Source: Marinobacterium ramblicola (GTDB taxonomy: Bacteria; Pseudomonadota; Gammaproteobacteria; Pseudomonadales; Balneatricaceae). Taken from it: DNA of 64,000 bases. Below are positions 53,879-62,684 of the stretch, piece after piece. Under the pieces are notes generated by a model. It ran no database searches, had not been told where the DNA came from, and saw only the letters and a program-made list of their open reading frames with translations. Where the stretch lies: positions 20,452 through 84,451 of the forward strand of contig NZ_JAHREP010000024.1 of NCBI RefSeq assembly GCF_019084545.1, given 5' to 3'. Position 1 is the first letter of the stretch. Each line of letters starts with the position of its first letter. A program made the position numbers and the translations under genes.

Positions 53879-54676
53879 ATGAGCGACTTTTTACTCTCTA
53901 TCCGCCAACTGGCGGTGCAGGTTGAAGGCAAGCAGATCCTCGACGGACTGGATCTGGAGGTTCGGCCCGGTGAAGTGCACGCGATCATGGGGCCGAACGG
54001 CTCCGGCAAGAGCACCCTGGCCCATGTGCTGGCCGGTCGTCCCGGCTACGAGGTGACCGGCGGTGAGGTGCGCTACGACGGCCAGGATCTGCTGGCGCTG
54101 GAGGTGGAACAGCGTGCCGCGGCAGGCCTGTTCCTGGCATTCCAGTATCCGGTGGAGATCCCCGGCGTCAGCAATATCCAGTTCCTGAAAACCGCACTGA
54201 ACAGCCTGCGCAAGCAGCGCGGCGAGCCGGAGCTGGATGCGCTGGAGTTTCTCGACAGCGTCAAGGCGCGGATGGCGCAGATGCAGATGGAGGAGGCACT
54301 GCTCTACCGCGGCGTCAACGAGGGGTTCTCCGGCGGCGAGAAGAAGAGCAACGAGATACTGCAGATGCTGGTGCTGGAGCCGCGTCTGGCGATCCTCGAC
54401 GAGACCGACTCGGGGCTCGATATCGATGCCCTGAAGCGTGTGGCCGCGGGTATCAACTCCTTCCGCCGCGAGGATCGCAGCCTGATCCTGGTCACCCACT
54501 ATCAGCGTCTGCTCGATTACGTGAAGCCGGACTATGTCCATGTGCTGCAGCAGGGGCGGATCGGTCGCAGCGGCGGTGCCGAACTGGCGCTGACTCTGGA
54601 GCAGGCCGGTTATGCCCAGGGCGCCGTCACCGAAACGGAAGCAGAAGCCGAGCAGGGGAGGGATCGCGATGGCTGA
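53879..54676 (+). CDS. sufC: SufC ATPase
   Basis: 265 residues from the second ATG of an ATGATG pair, which puts GGAGG five bases upstream. ABC-ATPase motifs: Walker A GPNGSGKST, NEGFSGGEKKSNEIL signature, Walker B LAILDETDSGLD. SufC energises SufBD. Ends overlapping the sufD start. The C-terminal tail beyond ALTLEQAGYA is acidic. Confidence 0.97.
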   Translation: MSDFLLSIRQLAVQVEGKQILDGLDLEVRPGEVHAIMGPNGSGKSTLAHVLAGRPGYEVTGGEVRYDGQDLLALEVEQRAAAGLFLAFQYPVEIPGVSNIQFLKTALNSLRKQRGEPELDALEFLDSVKARMAQMQMEEALLYRGVNEGFSGGEKKSNEILQMLVLEPRLAILDETDSGLDIDALKRVAAGINSFRREDRSLILVTHYQRLLDYVKPDYVHVLQQGRIGRSGGAELALTLEQAGYAQGAVTETEAEAEQGRDRDG

Positions 54677-56015
54677 AGGTGCACGACTGATCGATACCCC
54701 CTGCTGGACCGATCTGGCCGGAGCCGACTTGCCCTGGCTCAGGCTGCATCGGCTGCAGGCGTTCGAGCGCTTATCTGCCGAGGGGCTGCCAGCGCGTGGC
54801 GATGAAGCCTGGAAATATACCCTGTTGGGCGATCTGGGCGAGCGCCGTTTCCGCGTTGCTAGCCGGGCGGAAGATGAAGGGAGTGAGGCGGGTAGCTCCC
54901 GGCCGTACCGACCGCAGGGCCATCGTATCCTGTTTCGCGATGGCCGCTGGATCATCCAGGGGAGCACACTGCTGCCGCTGCCCGCCGGTGCCAGGCTGGT
55001 CTCGTTGCGCGAGGCGATAGCGCAGCAGGATCCGCTGTTGCCCGAGATGCTCGGCCGCATCGCCACACTGGAGGGGCAGCCCTTCGCGGCGCTCAATGCG
55101 GCACGTTTCGACGATGGGTTGCTGCTGTATCTGCCCGAGGGCTGCGTGCTGGAGCAACCGATCTACTGCCGTTTCGAAACCGACCCGACCGAGGCAGACA
55201 GGGTCAGCTTCCCGCGCCTGCTGGTGGTGATGGAGTCCGGCAGTCGGGCGCAACTGCTGGAGGAGCATCTGGGCGCCAACGGTTCGGCGCTGACCGACCT
55301 GCTGGTGGAGATCAGTCTGGGCGAGGGCGCACAGCTGTTCCACGGCCGATTGTTCGACTCTGAACTTGGCGACCGGCGGATCAGCGGCATCCATGTGCAG
55401 CAGGCGCGCGCAAGCCTTTATCACAGCTTCGCACTGATGCTCGGTGGCGAGCTTTGTCGAAACGATCTGCAGGTGCAGTTGAACGGCGAGGAGGCCAGTG
55501 CGTTGCTGGAAGGTCTCTACCTGCTCGATGGCCGCCAGCATCTGGATAACCACCTGCGGGTGGATCATCGTCTGCCTGGCGGTCGCAGCGACCAGTTCTA
55601 CAAGGGGATCCTCCGTGGCCATGCCCGGGCCGTATTCAACGGCCTGGCCGTGGTGCATCCCGACGCCCAGCACAGCGATGCCCGGCAGATCAACCGCAAC
55701 CTGCTGCTCTCGACCGGGGCCGAGGTGGACACCAAACCGGAGCTGCAGATCGAGGCGGACGATGTGAAGTGCTCCCACGGCGCTACGGTCGGCTATCTGG
55801 ACCAGGAGCAGCTGTTCTACCTGCGCAGCCGGGGAGTCGAAAAACAGAGCGCTCAGGCGCTGCTGACCCTGGCCTTTGCCCGGGAGAGCCTGCAGCGGTT
55901 ACCGCGAGGCGAGTTTACCGATGCCTATGACCAGATAGTGACCGATGCCTTGGCCGGTCGTATCGTTAGCCGCCCTGAGCCCAGCCCTGATACTCGGAAG
56001 GTGAGCGATGAATGA
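54669..56015 (+). CDS. sufD: Fe-S assembly protein SufD
   Basis: 448 residues from ATG 54669 (GGGAGGG upstream), overlapping sufC by eight bases. SufD features: RGDEAWKYTLLGDL, DNHLRVDHRLPGGRSDQFYKG, NGLAVVHPDAQHSDARQINR and CSHGATVGYLDQEQLFYLRSRG, the last containing the Cys and His near the SufB interface. Forms the SufBC2D complex. Confidence 0.96.
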   Translation: MAEGARLIDTPCWTDLAGADLPWLRLHRLQAFERLSAEGLPARGDEAWKYTLLGDLGERRFRVASRAEDEGSEAGSSRPYRPQGHRILFRDGRWIIQGSTLLPLPAGARLVSLREAIAQQDPLLPEMLGRIATLEGQPFAALNAARFDDGLLLYLPEGCVLEQPIYCRFETDPTEADRVSFPRLLVVMESGSRAQLLEEHLGANGSALTDLLVEISLGEGAQLFHGRLFDSELGDRRISGIHVQQARASLYHSFALMLGGELCRNDLQVQLNGEEASALLEGLYLLDGRQHLDNHLRVDHRLPGGRSDQFYKGILRGHARAVFNGLAVVHPDAQHSDARQINRNLLLSTGAEVDTKPELQIEADDVKCSHGATVGYLDQEQLFYLRSRGVEKQSAQALLTLAFARESLQRLPRGEFTDAYDQIVTDALAGRIVSRPEPSPDTRKVSDE

Positions 56016-57285
56016 GTCCATGCCGTTCAACGATGTCGACTACACTACGCTGGCCGAGCGGTGCCGGGGCGACTTCCCGCTGCTTGCGCGGCAGATGCAC
56101 GGCAGGCCGCTGGTTTACCTGGACAACGCCGCCACCAGCCAGAAACCCCAACCGGTGCTGGATGCCCTGCAATACTACTACCGGCAGCAGAACGCCAATG
56201 TGCACCGCGGCGTCTACCAGCTCAGTGAGGAGGCGACCGCGGCCTACGAGGCGGCAAGGGCGCGGGTGCAGCGCTTTATCAACGCCGCTGCGATGGAGGA
56301 GATCATCTTCCTGCGCGGCACCACCGAAGCGATCAACCTGGTGGCCCAGGCCTACGCCCGGCCTCGACTGCAGCCGGGGGACGAGGTGCTGATCAGCGCC
56401 ATCGAGCACCACTCCAATATCGTGCCCTGGCAGATTGTCTGTCGCCAGACCGGGGCACAGCTGCGGGTTATCCCGGTGCTCGACAACGGCGAACTCGACC
56501 AATCCGCGTTTGCCGAACTGCTGGGGCCTCGGGTCAGACTGCTGGCGCTGACCCATGTCTCCAACGCACTGGGCACGATCAACCCGATAGCGGAGATGAT
56601 CGCTCAGGCCCACCGACAGGGGATCCCGGTGCTGATCGACGGCGCTCAGGCGGTGCCGCATCTGAGGGTCGATCTGCAGGCGCTGGATGCCGATTTCTAC
56701 GCCTTCTCCGGGCACAAACTTTACGGCCCCACCGGTATCGGCGCACTGTACGGCAAGCGTCGGATTCTGGAGGCGATGGAGCCCTGGCAGGGCGGCGGCG
56801 AGATGATCAGCCAGGTCAGCTTCGAGCATACCGACTATAACCAGCTGCCCTACAAGTTCGAAGCGGGCACCCCCAATATCGCCGATGCCATCGGCCTGGC
56901 GGCCGCGCTGGATTATGTCGATAACCTGGGGCTGGAGGTGATCGCCGCGCACGAGCGTCAGCTGCTCGCCTATGGTACCCGGGCGCTGCAGCAGGTGCCG
57001 GGACTGCGGCTGATCGGTACCGCACCGGACAAGGCCGCGATCCTCTCCTTCGTCATGGCCCAGGCGCATCCGCACGATATCAGCACCATCCTCGACCGCT
57101 GCGGTGTGGCGGTGCGTGCCGGCCACCACTGCGCCATGCCGCTGATGCAGCGTTTCGGACTTGCGGGCACGGCACGGGCCTCGCTGGCGCTGTACAACAG
57201 CCGGCAGGATATCGACGTGCTGATCGAGGCACTGCATCAGGTGGTGCGGATGTTCGGCGATGCGACAACCGAGGGAGGCCAATGA
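56008..57285 (+). CDS. sufS: Cysteine desulfurase SufS
   Basis: 425 residues, eight-base overlap with sufD. PLP lysine in FSGHKLYGPTG (Lys237), active-site Cys375 in RAGHHCAMPLMQRFG, typical of group II desulfurases. Removes sulfur from cysteine and passes it as persulfide to SufU or the scaffold. Followed one base later by sufU. Confidence 0.97.
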   Translation: MNESMPFNDVDYTTLAERCRGDFPLLARQMHGRPLVYLDNAATSQKPQPVLDALQYYYRQQNANVHRGVYQLSEEATAAYEAARARVQRFINAAAMEEIIFLRGTTEAINLVAQAYARPRLQPGDEVLISAIEHHSNIVPWQIVCRQTGAQLRVIPVLDNGELDQSAFAELLGPRVRLLALTHVSNALGTINPIAEMIAQAHRQGIPVLIDGAQAVPHLRVDLQALDADFYAFSGHKLYGPTGIGALYGKRRILEAMEPWQGGGEMISQVSFEHTDYNQLPYKFEAGTPNIADAIGLAAALDYVDNLGLEVIAAHERQLLAYGTRALQQVPGLRLIGTAPDKAAILSFVMAQAHPHDISTILDRCGVAVRAGHHCAMPLMQRFGLAGTARASLALYNSRQDIDVLIEALHQVVRMFGDATTEGGQ

Positions 57286-57286
57286 T

Positions 57287-57754
57287 ATGGATGACGAACT
57301 GCGCGAACTTTACCAGCAGGTGATCATCGATCACGGCCGTCATCCGCGTAATTTCCGCCGGATCGAGGGCGACTGCCGTTGCCGGCAGGGGTACAACCCG
57401 CTGTGCGGCGACCAGCTTGAACTCTGTCTGCAGCGTGACGCACAGGGGCAGATCACCGATGTGGCGTTCCAGGGACAGGGTTGTGCCATCTCCATGGCGT
57501 CCGCCTCGATGCTCAGCGAGGTGGTCAAGGGCAAGACGCCGGCGGAGGCCGAGCGGATGTTCGATGCCTTTCACCGCCTGTTGACCGGCGAGGAGGGCGC
57601 AGAGCAGGGGGCTGAATTGGAGTCGCTCGGCAAACTCCGGGTGCTGGCCGGGGTGCGTGAGTTTCCGAGCCGGATCAAGTGCGCCACGCTGGCCTGGCAT
57701 GCGCTGATGGCGGCGCTTGAACCGGGCAACGATGAACCGGTTACGACCGAGTAG
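57287..57754 (+). CDS. sufU: Sulfur transfer protein SufU
   Basis: 155 residues from ATG 57287. Zinc/persulfide-acceptor residues Cys40 and Asp42 in LCGDQL, Cys66 in GQGCAISMASASM, and Cys132 in IKCATLAW. The approximately 18-residue insertion between the second and third Cys (GEEGAEQGAELE) separates SufU from IscU. Zinc-bound partner of SufS in systems lacking SufE. Confidence 0.94.
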   Translation: MDDELRELYQQVIIDHGRHPRNFRRIEGDCRCRQGYNPLCGDQLELCLQRDAQGQITDVAFQGQGCAISMASASMLSEVVKGKTPAEAERMFDAFHRLLTGEEGAEQGAELESLGKLRVLAGVREFPSRIKCATLAWHALMAALEPGNDEPVTTE

Positions 57755-57791
57755 CCGGGCTTCCATATCGGCGGCGAATGAAGGAGGCGAG

Positions 57792-58361
57792 ATGAACGAC
57801 AGCAGTGTCAGACTGCAGCGCGACTGCGAAGCGATCGCGATCCCCTCCGGTGCACTGGTGAACCTGAACCGGGGCTCTGCCGTGCGCATTATGCAACGTC
57901 TGGGCGATCACTTTACCGTCGGGGTAGAGGGCAACCTGTATCGGATCGATGGCGAGGACGCCGATGCACTCGGCCTGATCGATACGGCGCCGAAACCGGC
58001 GGGCAGTGACGGCGCGGCTGTCGAGCCCGGCGAGGCCGATCGCGGCCCGGCCGACCCCTCCGAGGTGCGCCACGCACTGGCCAGCTGCTACGACCCGGAG
58101 ATCCCGGTCGATATCGTCGAGTTGGGGCTGGTCTACCGCTGCGATATCCTGACCGACAAGGATGGCGGCAGCCGGGTCGAGGTGGATATGACGCTGACCG
58201 CGCCGGGCTGCGGCATGGGGGCGGTGCTGGCCACCGACGTGCGGCGCAAGCTGCTGCGTGTGCCGGGCGTCAGCAGCGTCGAGGTCAGGCTGGTATACGA
58301 CCCGCCTTGGAGCGCCGACCGGATGTCCGAGGTGGCGCGGTTGAAACTGGGGCTGCTATGA
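57792..58361 (+). CDS. sufT: SufT-type Fe-S assembly protein
   Basis: 189 residues from ATG 57792 (GGAGG upstream). An N-terminal unique region is followed by the MIP18/DUF59 domain (about 100-180: YDPEIPVDIVELGLVYRCDI, TAPGCGMGAVLATDVRRKL with the conserved Cys). SufT aids Fe-S maturation, probably in cluster transfer. Directly downstream of sufU, 37 bases apart. Confidence 0.92.
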   Translation: MNDSSVRLQRDCEAIAIPSGALVNLNRGSAVRIMQRLGDHFTVGVEGNLYRIDGEDADALGLIDTAPKPAGSDGAAVEPGEADRGPADPSEVRHALASCYDPEIPVDIVELGLVYRCDILTDKDGGSRVEVDMTLTAPGCGMGAVLATDVRRKLLRVPGVSSVEVRLVYDPPWSADRMSEVARLKLGLL

Positions 58362-58378
58362 ACGAAGGAGGTACGAGT

Positions 58379-58708
58379 ATGGTGGGCTGGACCGATATTG
58401 GTGAAGCGAGGCTGCTGGCGCCCGGCGAGCATCGGGTGGTCGAACTTCCGGGCTACAGCGTGCTGGTGGTCAACCTGCAGGGCGAGTACTTCGCGGTGGA
58501 GAACATCTGCCCCCACGATGGCGGCGAACTCGGCGGCGGCGAGATCGAGGGGGATACCGTGACCTGTCCGCGCCACGGTGCCTGCTTCAGTCTGAAAAGC
58601 GGCGAGGTGCTGGCGCCACCGGCGTTTGAGGATCTGCTCTGTTTCCGGGTGCAGGTCGAGGCTGGGCGGTTGCTGCTGGCCCAAGAGCCGGAGGAGGGGT
58701 GGAGCTGA
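58379..58708 (+). CDS. Rieske-type [2Fe-2S] ferredoxin
   Basis: 109 residues from ATG 58379, where AGGAGG is eight bases upstream; an ATG at 58358 overlapping the sufT stop has no such site. Rieske ligands ICPHDGG and CPRHGACF give two Cys and two His for one cluster. No signal peptide, so cytosolic, like NirD or dioxygenase ferredoxins. Last gene of the suf operon; may supply electrons for cluster assembly or serve as a client, by inference. Confidence 0.9.
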   Translation: MVGWTDIGEARLLAPGEHRVVELPGYSVLVVNLQGEYFAVENICPHDGGELGGGEIEGDTVTCPRHGACFSLKSGEVLAPPAFEDLLCFRVQVEAGRLLLAQEPEEGWS

Positions 58709-58851
58709 ATTTTATATTAGAAAATCATGATGAATTGTTCGCATGTTAATGAGATTCACTGTGATTTGACCGAAGCGGCAACTATTTTTAGAGAGGCGAC
58801 ACAACGTTCTGCTGCCCATAAGGAAAGCCCGGCAGCAAAGGAGGTTTAACG

Positions 58852-59415
58852 ATGAAAGCCTTGTTGAGTTGTTTGTTAGTGGCCGTCATGAGTGTAGCGG
58901 TACATGCCGGCGGCATCGGACCTGATTCCAGCTGGAAGCAGTTGTATTTCGACAGGATGTACGAGCCGCTGATGCCGACTGTGCTGTTCAAGGCGAGCAG
59001 CCCGGACAGCATCGGCAGTCGGCTCGTGTTCAAGCGTGCATCCGAGGTGAGCTATTTTATAGCCCCCGATGGTGAAGCCTGGCTCTACGGTGGTGAGACC
59101 ACGCTCTGTACCCGCTATGCAGTCGAGGCGGCTACCGAGGATGATCGCGTCTGTGTGGCAACGGAGCAGGCGCCGCTGTTGACTCCGGTGAAGCATCAGG
59201 CACGCTTCTGTACCTTCCGTTCCGATGGTGATTGTCAACGGTATGCCGAGCATACGGTTGAGTATCCACTCGGGCTCGAGGTGCCGATCATGCGGCGCGT
59301 GAGCGAAAGCGACAGCTTTACACCGGCACGGATCGCCTTCAAAAAATCACTCAAACTCGCTGAATGCAGCGATTGTGCGGTTAAACTGGAAGCTTACCTG
59401 TCCAAGCCGATGTAA
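58852..59415 (+). CDS. Exported protein of unknown function
   Basis: 187 residues. Sec signal MKALLSCLLVAVMSVAVHAG, AGGAGG just upstream of ATG. Seven cysteines, two close together near the C-terminus (AECSDCAV), so disulfides are likely. No family recognised. Separated from the suf operon by about 140 bases of AT-richer DNA. Confidence 0.7.
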   Translation: MKALLSCLLVAVMSVAVHAGGIGPDSSWKQLYFDRMYEPLMPTVLFKASSPDSIGSRLVFKRASEVSYFIAPDGEAWLYGGETTLCTRYAVEAATEDDRVCVATEQAPLLTPVKHQARFCTFRSDGDCQRYAEHTVEYPLGLEVPIMRRVSESDSFTPARIAFKKSLKLAECSDCAVKLEAYLSKPM

Positions 59416-59518
59416 GCTTTCGTTCCGCTTGGGCGCCCGATGCAACGCGCTTGCCCGCCGCTGGCCGCTGTATCGGGCGTCGTTGTGTCCGACAGGCTAC
59501 CGGTGCCGGAGTATCGCC

Positions 59519-60436
59519 ATGACCACAGCATTGATCACCCATCCCGACTGCGAACTGCATCAGATGGCGCCGGGCCACCCGGAAAGTCCTGAGCGCCTGC
59601 GGGCGATCCGGCGGCAACTGACCGAGAGTGGACTGATCGAGCGGCTGGAGTTGGCGATTGCGGAACCGGCTACCCGCGAGCAGCTGCAGCTGGTGCATCC
59701 GGCGCAGTATATCGATGCCATTGCCGACCTCCACCCCCTGCATGGCCTGAACTATGCCGACCCCGATACGGCGCTCAACCCGCATAGCCTGCGGGCCGCA
59801 CAGCTGGCCACCGGTGCGGTGATCCAGGCCACCGGCCTGGTGTTCGACGGTCGGGTCGACAACGCCTTCTGTGCGGTGCGCCCGCCGGGGCATCATGCCG
59901 AGCACGATGCGGCGATGGGTTTCTGTCTGTTCAACAATATCGCCATCGGCGCCGCCTGGGCGCTTGAACAGCCCGGCATCGAGCGGGTCGCCGTGCTCGA
60001 TTTCGATGTCCATCACGGCAATGGCACGGTGGACATCTTTAAGGACCGCCCCGAGGTGCTGGTCTGTTCCAGCTTCCAGTATCCCTTCTACCCCTTCCGT
60101 TTCCAGGACGTGGATCGCCCCAATATCGTCAACACCCCGCTACCGGCCGGCACTGACGGCCCGGCATTCCGGCAGGCGATCGAACGCGACTGGCTGCCGG
60201 CACTGCAGCGGCACCGGCCGGACATGATCTTCGTCTCCGCCGGTTTCGATGCCCATCGCGACGATCCGCTGGCCGAGCTGTTGCTGGAGGATGAGGATTT
60301 CGGCTGGCTCGGAGAGCTGATTGTCGATGCCGGTCAACGGTATTGCGGCGGCCGCATCGTGTCGGTACTGGAGGGTGGGTATAACCTGGCGGCGCTGGGG
60401 CGCAGCGTCGAGCAGTATCTGAAGGCGCTGATATAG
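59519..60436 (+). CDS. Histone-deacetylase-fold amidohydrolase
   Basis: 305 residues from ATG 59519; the longer frame upstream reads through the preceding gene end. Zinc-dependent HDAC/acetylpolyamine amidohydrolase features: RPPGHHAEHDAAMGFCLFNN (catalytic His pair), DFDVHHGNGT (zinc Asp and His), SAGFDAHRDDPL (zinc Asp). Likely removes acetyl groups from lysine or polyamine compounds; substrate unknown. Confidence 0.92.
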   Translation: MTTALITHPDCELHQMAPGHPESPERLRAIRRQLTESGLIERLELAIAEPATREQLQLVHPAQYIDAIADLHPLHGLNYADPDTALNPHSLRAAQLATGAVIQATGLVFDGRVDNAFCAVRPPGHHAEHDAAMGFCLFNNIAIGAAWALEQPGIERVAVLDFDVHHGNGTVDIFKDRPEVLVCSSFQYPFYPFRFQDVDRPNIVNTPLPAGTDGPAFRQAIERDWLPALQRHRPDMIFVSAGFDAHRDDPLAELLLEDEDFGWLGELIVDAGQRYCGGRIVSVLEGGYNLAALGRSVEQYLKALI

Positions 60437-60448
60437 CTTGGCGGCGAA

Positions 60449-61210
60449 TTAGTTGCTGGTCAGAAAATGCTGATTGAGCTGCCCCTGCAGCTCGATATTG
60501 AAATGCTCGGCCGATTTCATGTGCTCGTGCATCAACTGGCGAGCCCGCTCGGCATCCTTCGCGTGAAACGCCTGCAGCAGTTGTTGGTGGTAAGCAAGGT
60601 TGGCACAGGAGAACTCATGCTGTTCCGGCAGGGCCGACTTCTTGAAGATCACCAGGTCGCGGATCATGTCGTTCAGGAAGCGGCCGATGAACGCCAGCAT
60701 CGCATTGTCGCAGCGCTGGGCCAGCAGCACGTGGAACTCCAGCTCGGCGATCCGCTGTGCCATGCGCTCGTCGAAGGTCTGCGGCGGCGCTTCACAGCGG
60801 GAGACCAGCTGTTCAAGTGCGTCCAGATCCTCGGCGCTCAGTCTGGGCGTGGCCAGGGCGGCGATCTCCGGTTCGATCAGCGTGCGCAGGGCATAGATCT
60901 CCGGGCCGGAGGGCTGCTCGAAATGGAGGAAGTTGCGCAGCAGTTCGCTGGCCTTTTCATAGGGCACTCGCTCCAGTACCGCGCCGCCGTTGGGGCCGGT
61001 GCGGATCGAGATCAACCCCTGCACCTCCAGCGATTTCAGCGCCTCGCGCACGGTACCCTTCGAGCAATCGAACTGCTCCATCAGCTCGCGTTCATTGGGC
61101 AGGCGGTCTCCAGGCTGCTTGTTGTTGACCGCGACCCAACGCTTGACCGATTCGACGATCTGGTCGGCACGCTTGATCCGTTTCGGGGTGGCGAGCTTGC
61201 TGTCCTGCAT
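60449..61210 (-). CDS. FadR-type GntR regulator
   Basis: 253 residues from ATG 61210. N-terminal winged helix (about 10-75; GDRLPNERELMEQFDCSKGTVREALK) and a C-terminal all-helical FCD domain (about 95-235; ELEFHVLLAQR and AYHQQLLQAFHAKDAERARQL) with His residues that may bind metal. Divergent from gcdH, whose operon it probably controls, likely responding to a CoA or acid intermediate. Confidence 0.93.
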   Translation of the reverse strand: MQDSKLATPKRIKRADQIVESVKRWVAVNNKQPGDRLPNERELMEQFDCSKGTVREALKSLEVQGLISIRTGPNGGAVLERVPYEKASELLRNFLHFEQPSGPEIYALRTLIEPEIAALATPRLSAEDLDALEQLVSRCEAPPQTFDERMAQRIAELEFHVLLAQRCDNAMLAFIGRFLNDMIRDLVIFKKSALPEQHEFSCANLAYHQQLLQAFHAKDAERARQLMHEHMKSAEHFNIELQGQLNQHFLTSN

Positions 61211-61285
61211 GGCGTTCTGGATACCTGGGATAAGGGGGCTAATCCTGCCACAGATCAACTCTTAATGCGACTTGGTTGAATTATT

Positions 61286-61305
61286 CTATTTATTAGTATA
61301 AATAG
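61286..61305. promoter_or_regulatory. Inverted repeat between regulator and gcdH
   Basis: CTATTTAT (61286-61293) and ATAAATAG (61298-61305) form a perfect inverted repeat with a four-base spacer, in the 168-bp divergent intergenic region. A likely operator of the FadR-type regulator. Confidence 0.5.
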
Positions 61306-61378
61306 TATGAATCGATATCGGCGCAGCGCCGGTAGCGCTCCTGATGGTTAGCATTTATTGGTTACGGAGATTTAAACA

Positions 61379-62566
61379 ATGTCGCACTCCTCAAGTTTCA
61401 ACTGGGACGATCCGCTGCTGCTGTCACAACAGCTGACCGAAGATGAACGTCAGATCAGCGAGGCCGCGCGCGCTTACTGCCAGAACGAACTGCAGCCGCG
61501 GGTGCTCAGCGCCTACCGCGAAGAGCGTTTCGACCGCGAGATCATGAGCGAGATGGGCGAGATGGGCCTGCTCGGTGCCACCGTGGCGGAGGAGTACGGC
61601 GGTGCCGGTCTGAACCATGTCGCCTACGGCCTGATCGCCCGCGAGGTGGAGCGGGTCGACTCCGGTTACCGCTCGGCGATGAGCGTGCAGTCCTCCCTGG
61701 TGATGTATCCGATCGAGACCTACGGCTCCGAGGAGCAGAAACGCAAATTCCTGCCGCGTCTGGCCAGCGGCGAGATCGTGGGTTGCTTTGGTCTGACCGA
61801 GCCCGATCACGGCTCCGACCCCGGCTCGATGATCACCCGCGCCAAGAAGGTGGACGGCGGCTACCTGCTCACCGGCCAGAAGATGTGGATCACCAATAGC
61901 CCGATCGCCGATATCGCCGTGGTCTGGGCCAAGTCCGAGGCACACGAGGGCAAGATCCGTGGCTTTATCGTCGAGCGTGGCACCGACGGTTTCTCCACGC
62001 CGAAGATCGAGGGCAAGCTGAGCCTGCGTGCGTCGATCACCGGTGAGATCGTGCTCGATAACGCCTTCGTGCCGGAGGAGAACCTGCTGCCCAACGCCAG
62101 CGGCCTGGCCGGTCCGTTCGGCTGCCTGAACAAGGCCCGTTTCGGTATCGCCTGGGGTGTGCTCGGTGCTGCCGAGTTCTGCTGGCATGCGGCGCGCCAG
62201 TACACCCTGGATCGCAAACAGTTCGGTCGTCCGCTGGCGGCGAACCAGCTGGTCCAACTCAAGCTGGCCAACATGCAGACCGAGATCGCGCTCGGGCTAC
62301 AGGCGGCACTGCAGGTCGGGCGTCTAATGGACGCCGGTAACTGGGCGCCGGAGATGGTATCGCTGATCAAGCGCAACAACTGCGGCAAGTCGCTGGATAT
62401 CGCCCGCCTCGCCCGTGATATGCACGGCGGCAACGGTATCGCCGATGAGTTCGGGGTCATGCGTCACATGGTCAACCTGGAGACGGTGAACACCTATGAG
62501 GGCACTCACGACGTTCACGCGTTGATATTGGGGCGGGCCCAGACCGGCATCCAGGCATTCTGCTGA
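61379..62566 (+). CDS. gcdH: Glutaryl-CoA dehydrogenase
   Basis: 395 residues. Acyl-CoA dehydrogenase fold with FAD-binding [25 protein letters not shown] and the catalytic Glu in [11 protein letters not shown] near residue 371. GcdH features include [18 protein letters not shown]. Converts glutaryl-CoA to crotonyl-CoA and CO2, passing electrons to ETF, whose beta subunit begins just downstream. First gene of a glutarate-degradation operon. Confidence 0.94.
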   Translation: MSHSSSFNWDDPLLLSQQLTEDERQISEAARAYCQNELQPRVLSAYREERFDREIMSEMGEMGLLGATVAEEYGGAGLNHVAYGLIAREVERVDSGYRSAMSVQSSLVMYPIETYGSEEQKRKFLPRLASGEIVGCFGLTEPDHGSDPGSMITRAKKVDGGYLLTGQKMWITNSPIADIAVVWAKSEAHEGKIRGFIVERGTDGFSTPKIEGKLSLRASITGEIVLDNAFVPEENLLPNASGLAGPFGCLNKARFGIAWGVLGAAEFCWHAARQYTLDRKQFGRPLAANQLVQLKLANMQTEIALGLQAALQVGRLMDAGNWAPEMVSLIKRNNCGKSLDIARLARDMHGGNGIADEFGVMRHMVNLETVNTYEGTHDVHALILGRAQTGIQAFC

Positions 62567-62684
62567 AAGCTGGCTGCGTTGCCATCGCGGCATACCGCTT
62601 GCGCTGGCTGCCTCGCTAACGCTTTTCTTCGGCTGGCGGGGCTCTTCGGCTAGTGGAACTTAGTCCCGCTTTTGGAGGATTACG

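Noticed and set aside
55966..57282. Long open frame of 438 codons antisense to sufS and sufD end
   Set aside because: Shadow of sufS; composition is rich in His, Arg and Gln typical of reversed coding DNA, with no start signals.
62567..62684. Low-complexity GC-rich stretch between gcdH and the CoA-transferase that looks like a dispersed intergenic repeat
   Set aside because: I found no second copy in the window and no stable hairpin, so it is left unassigned.
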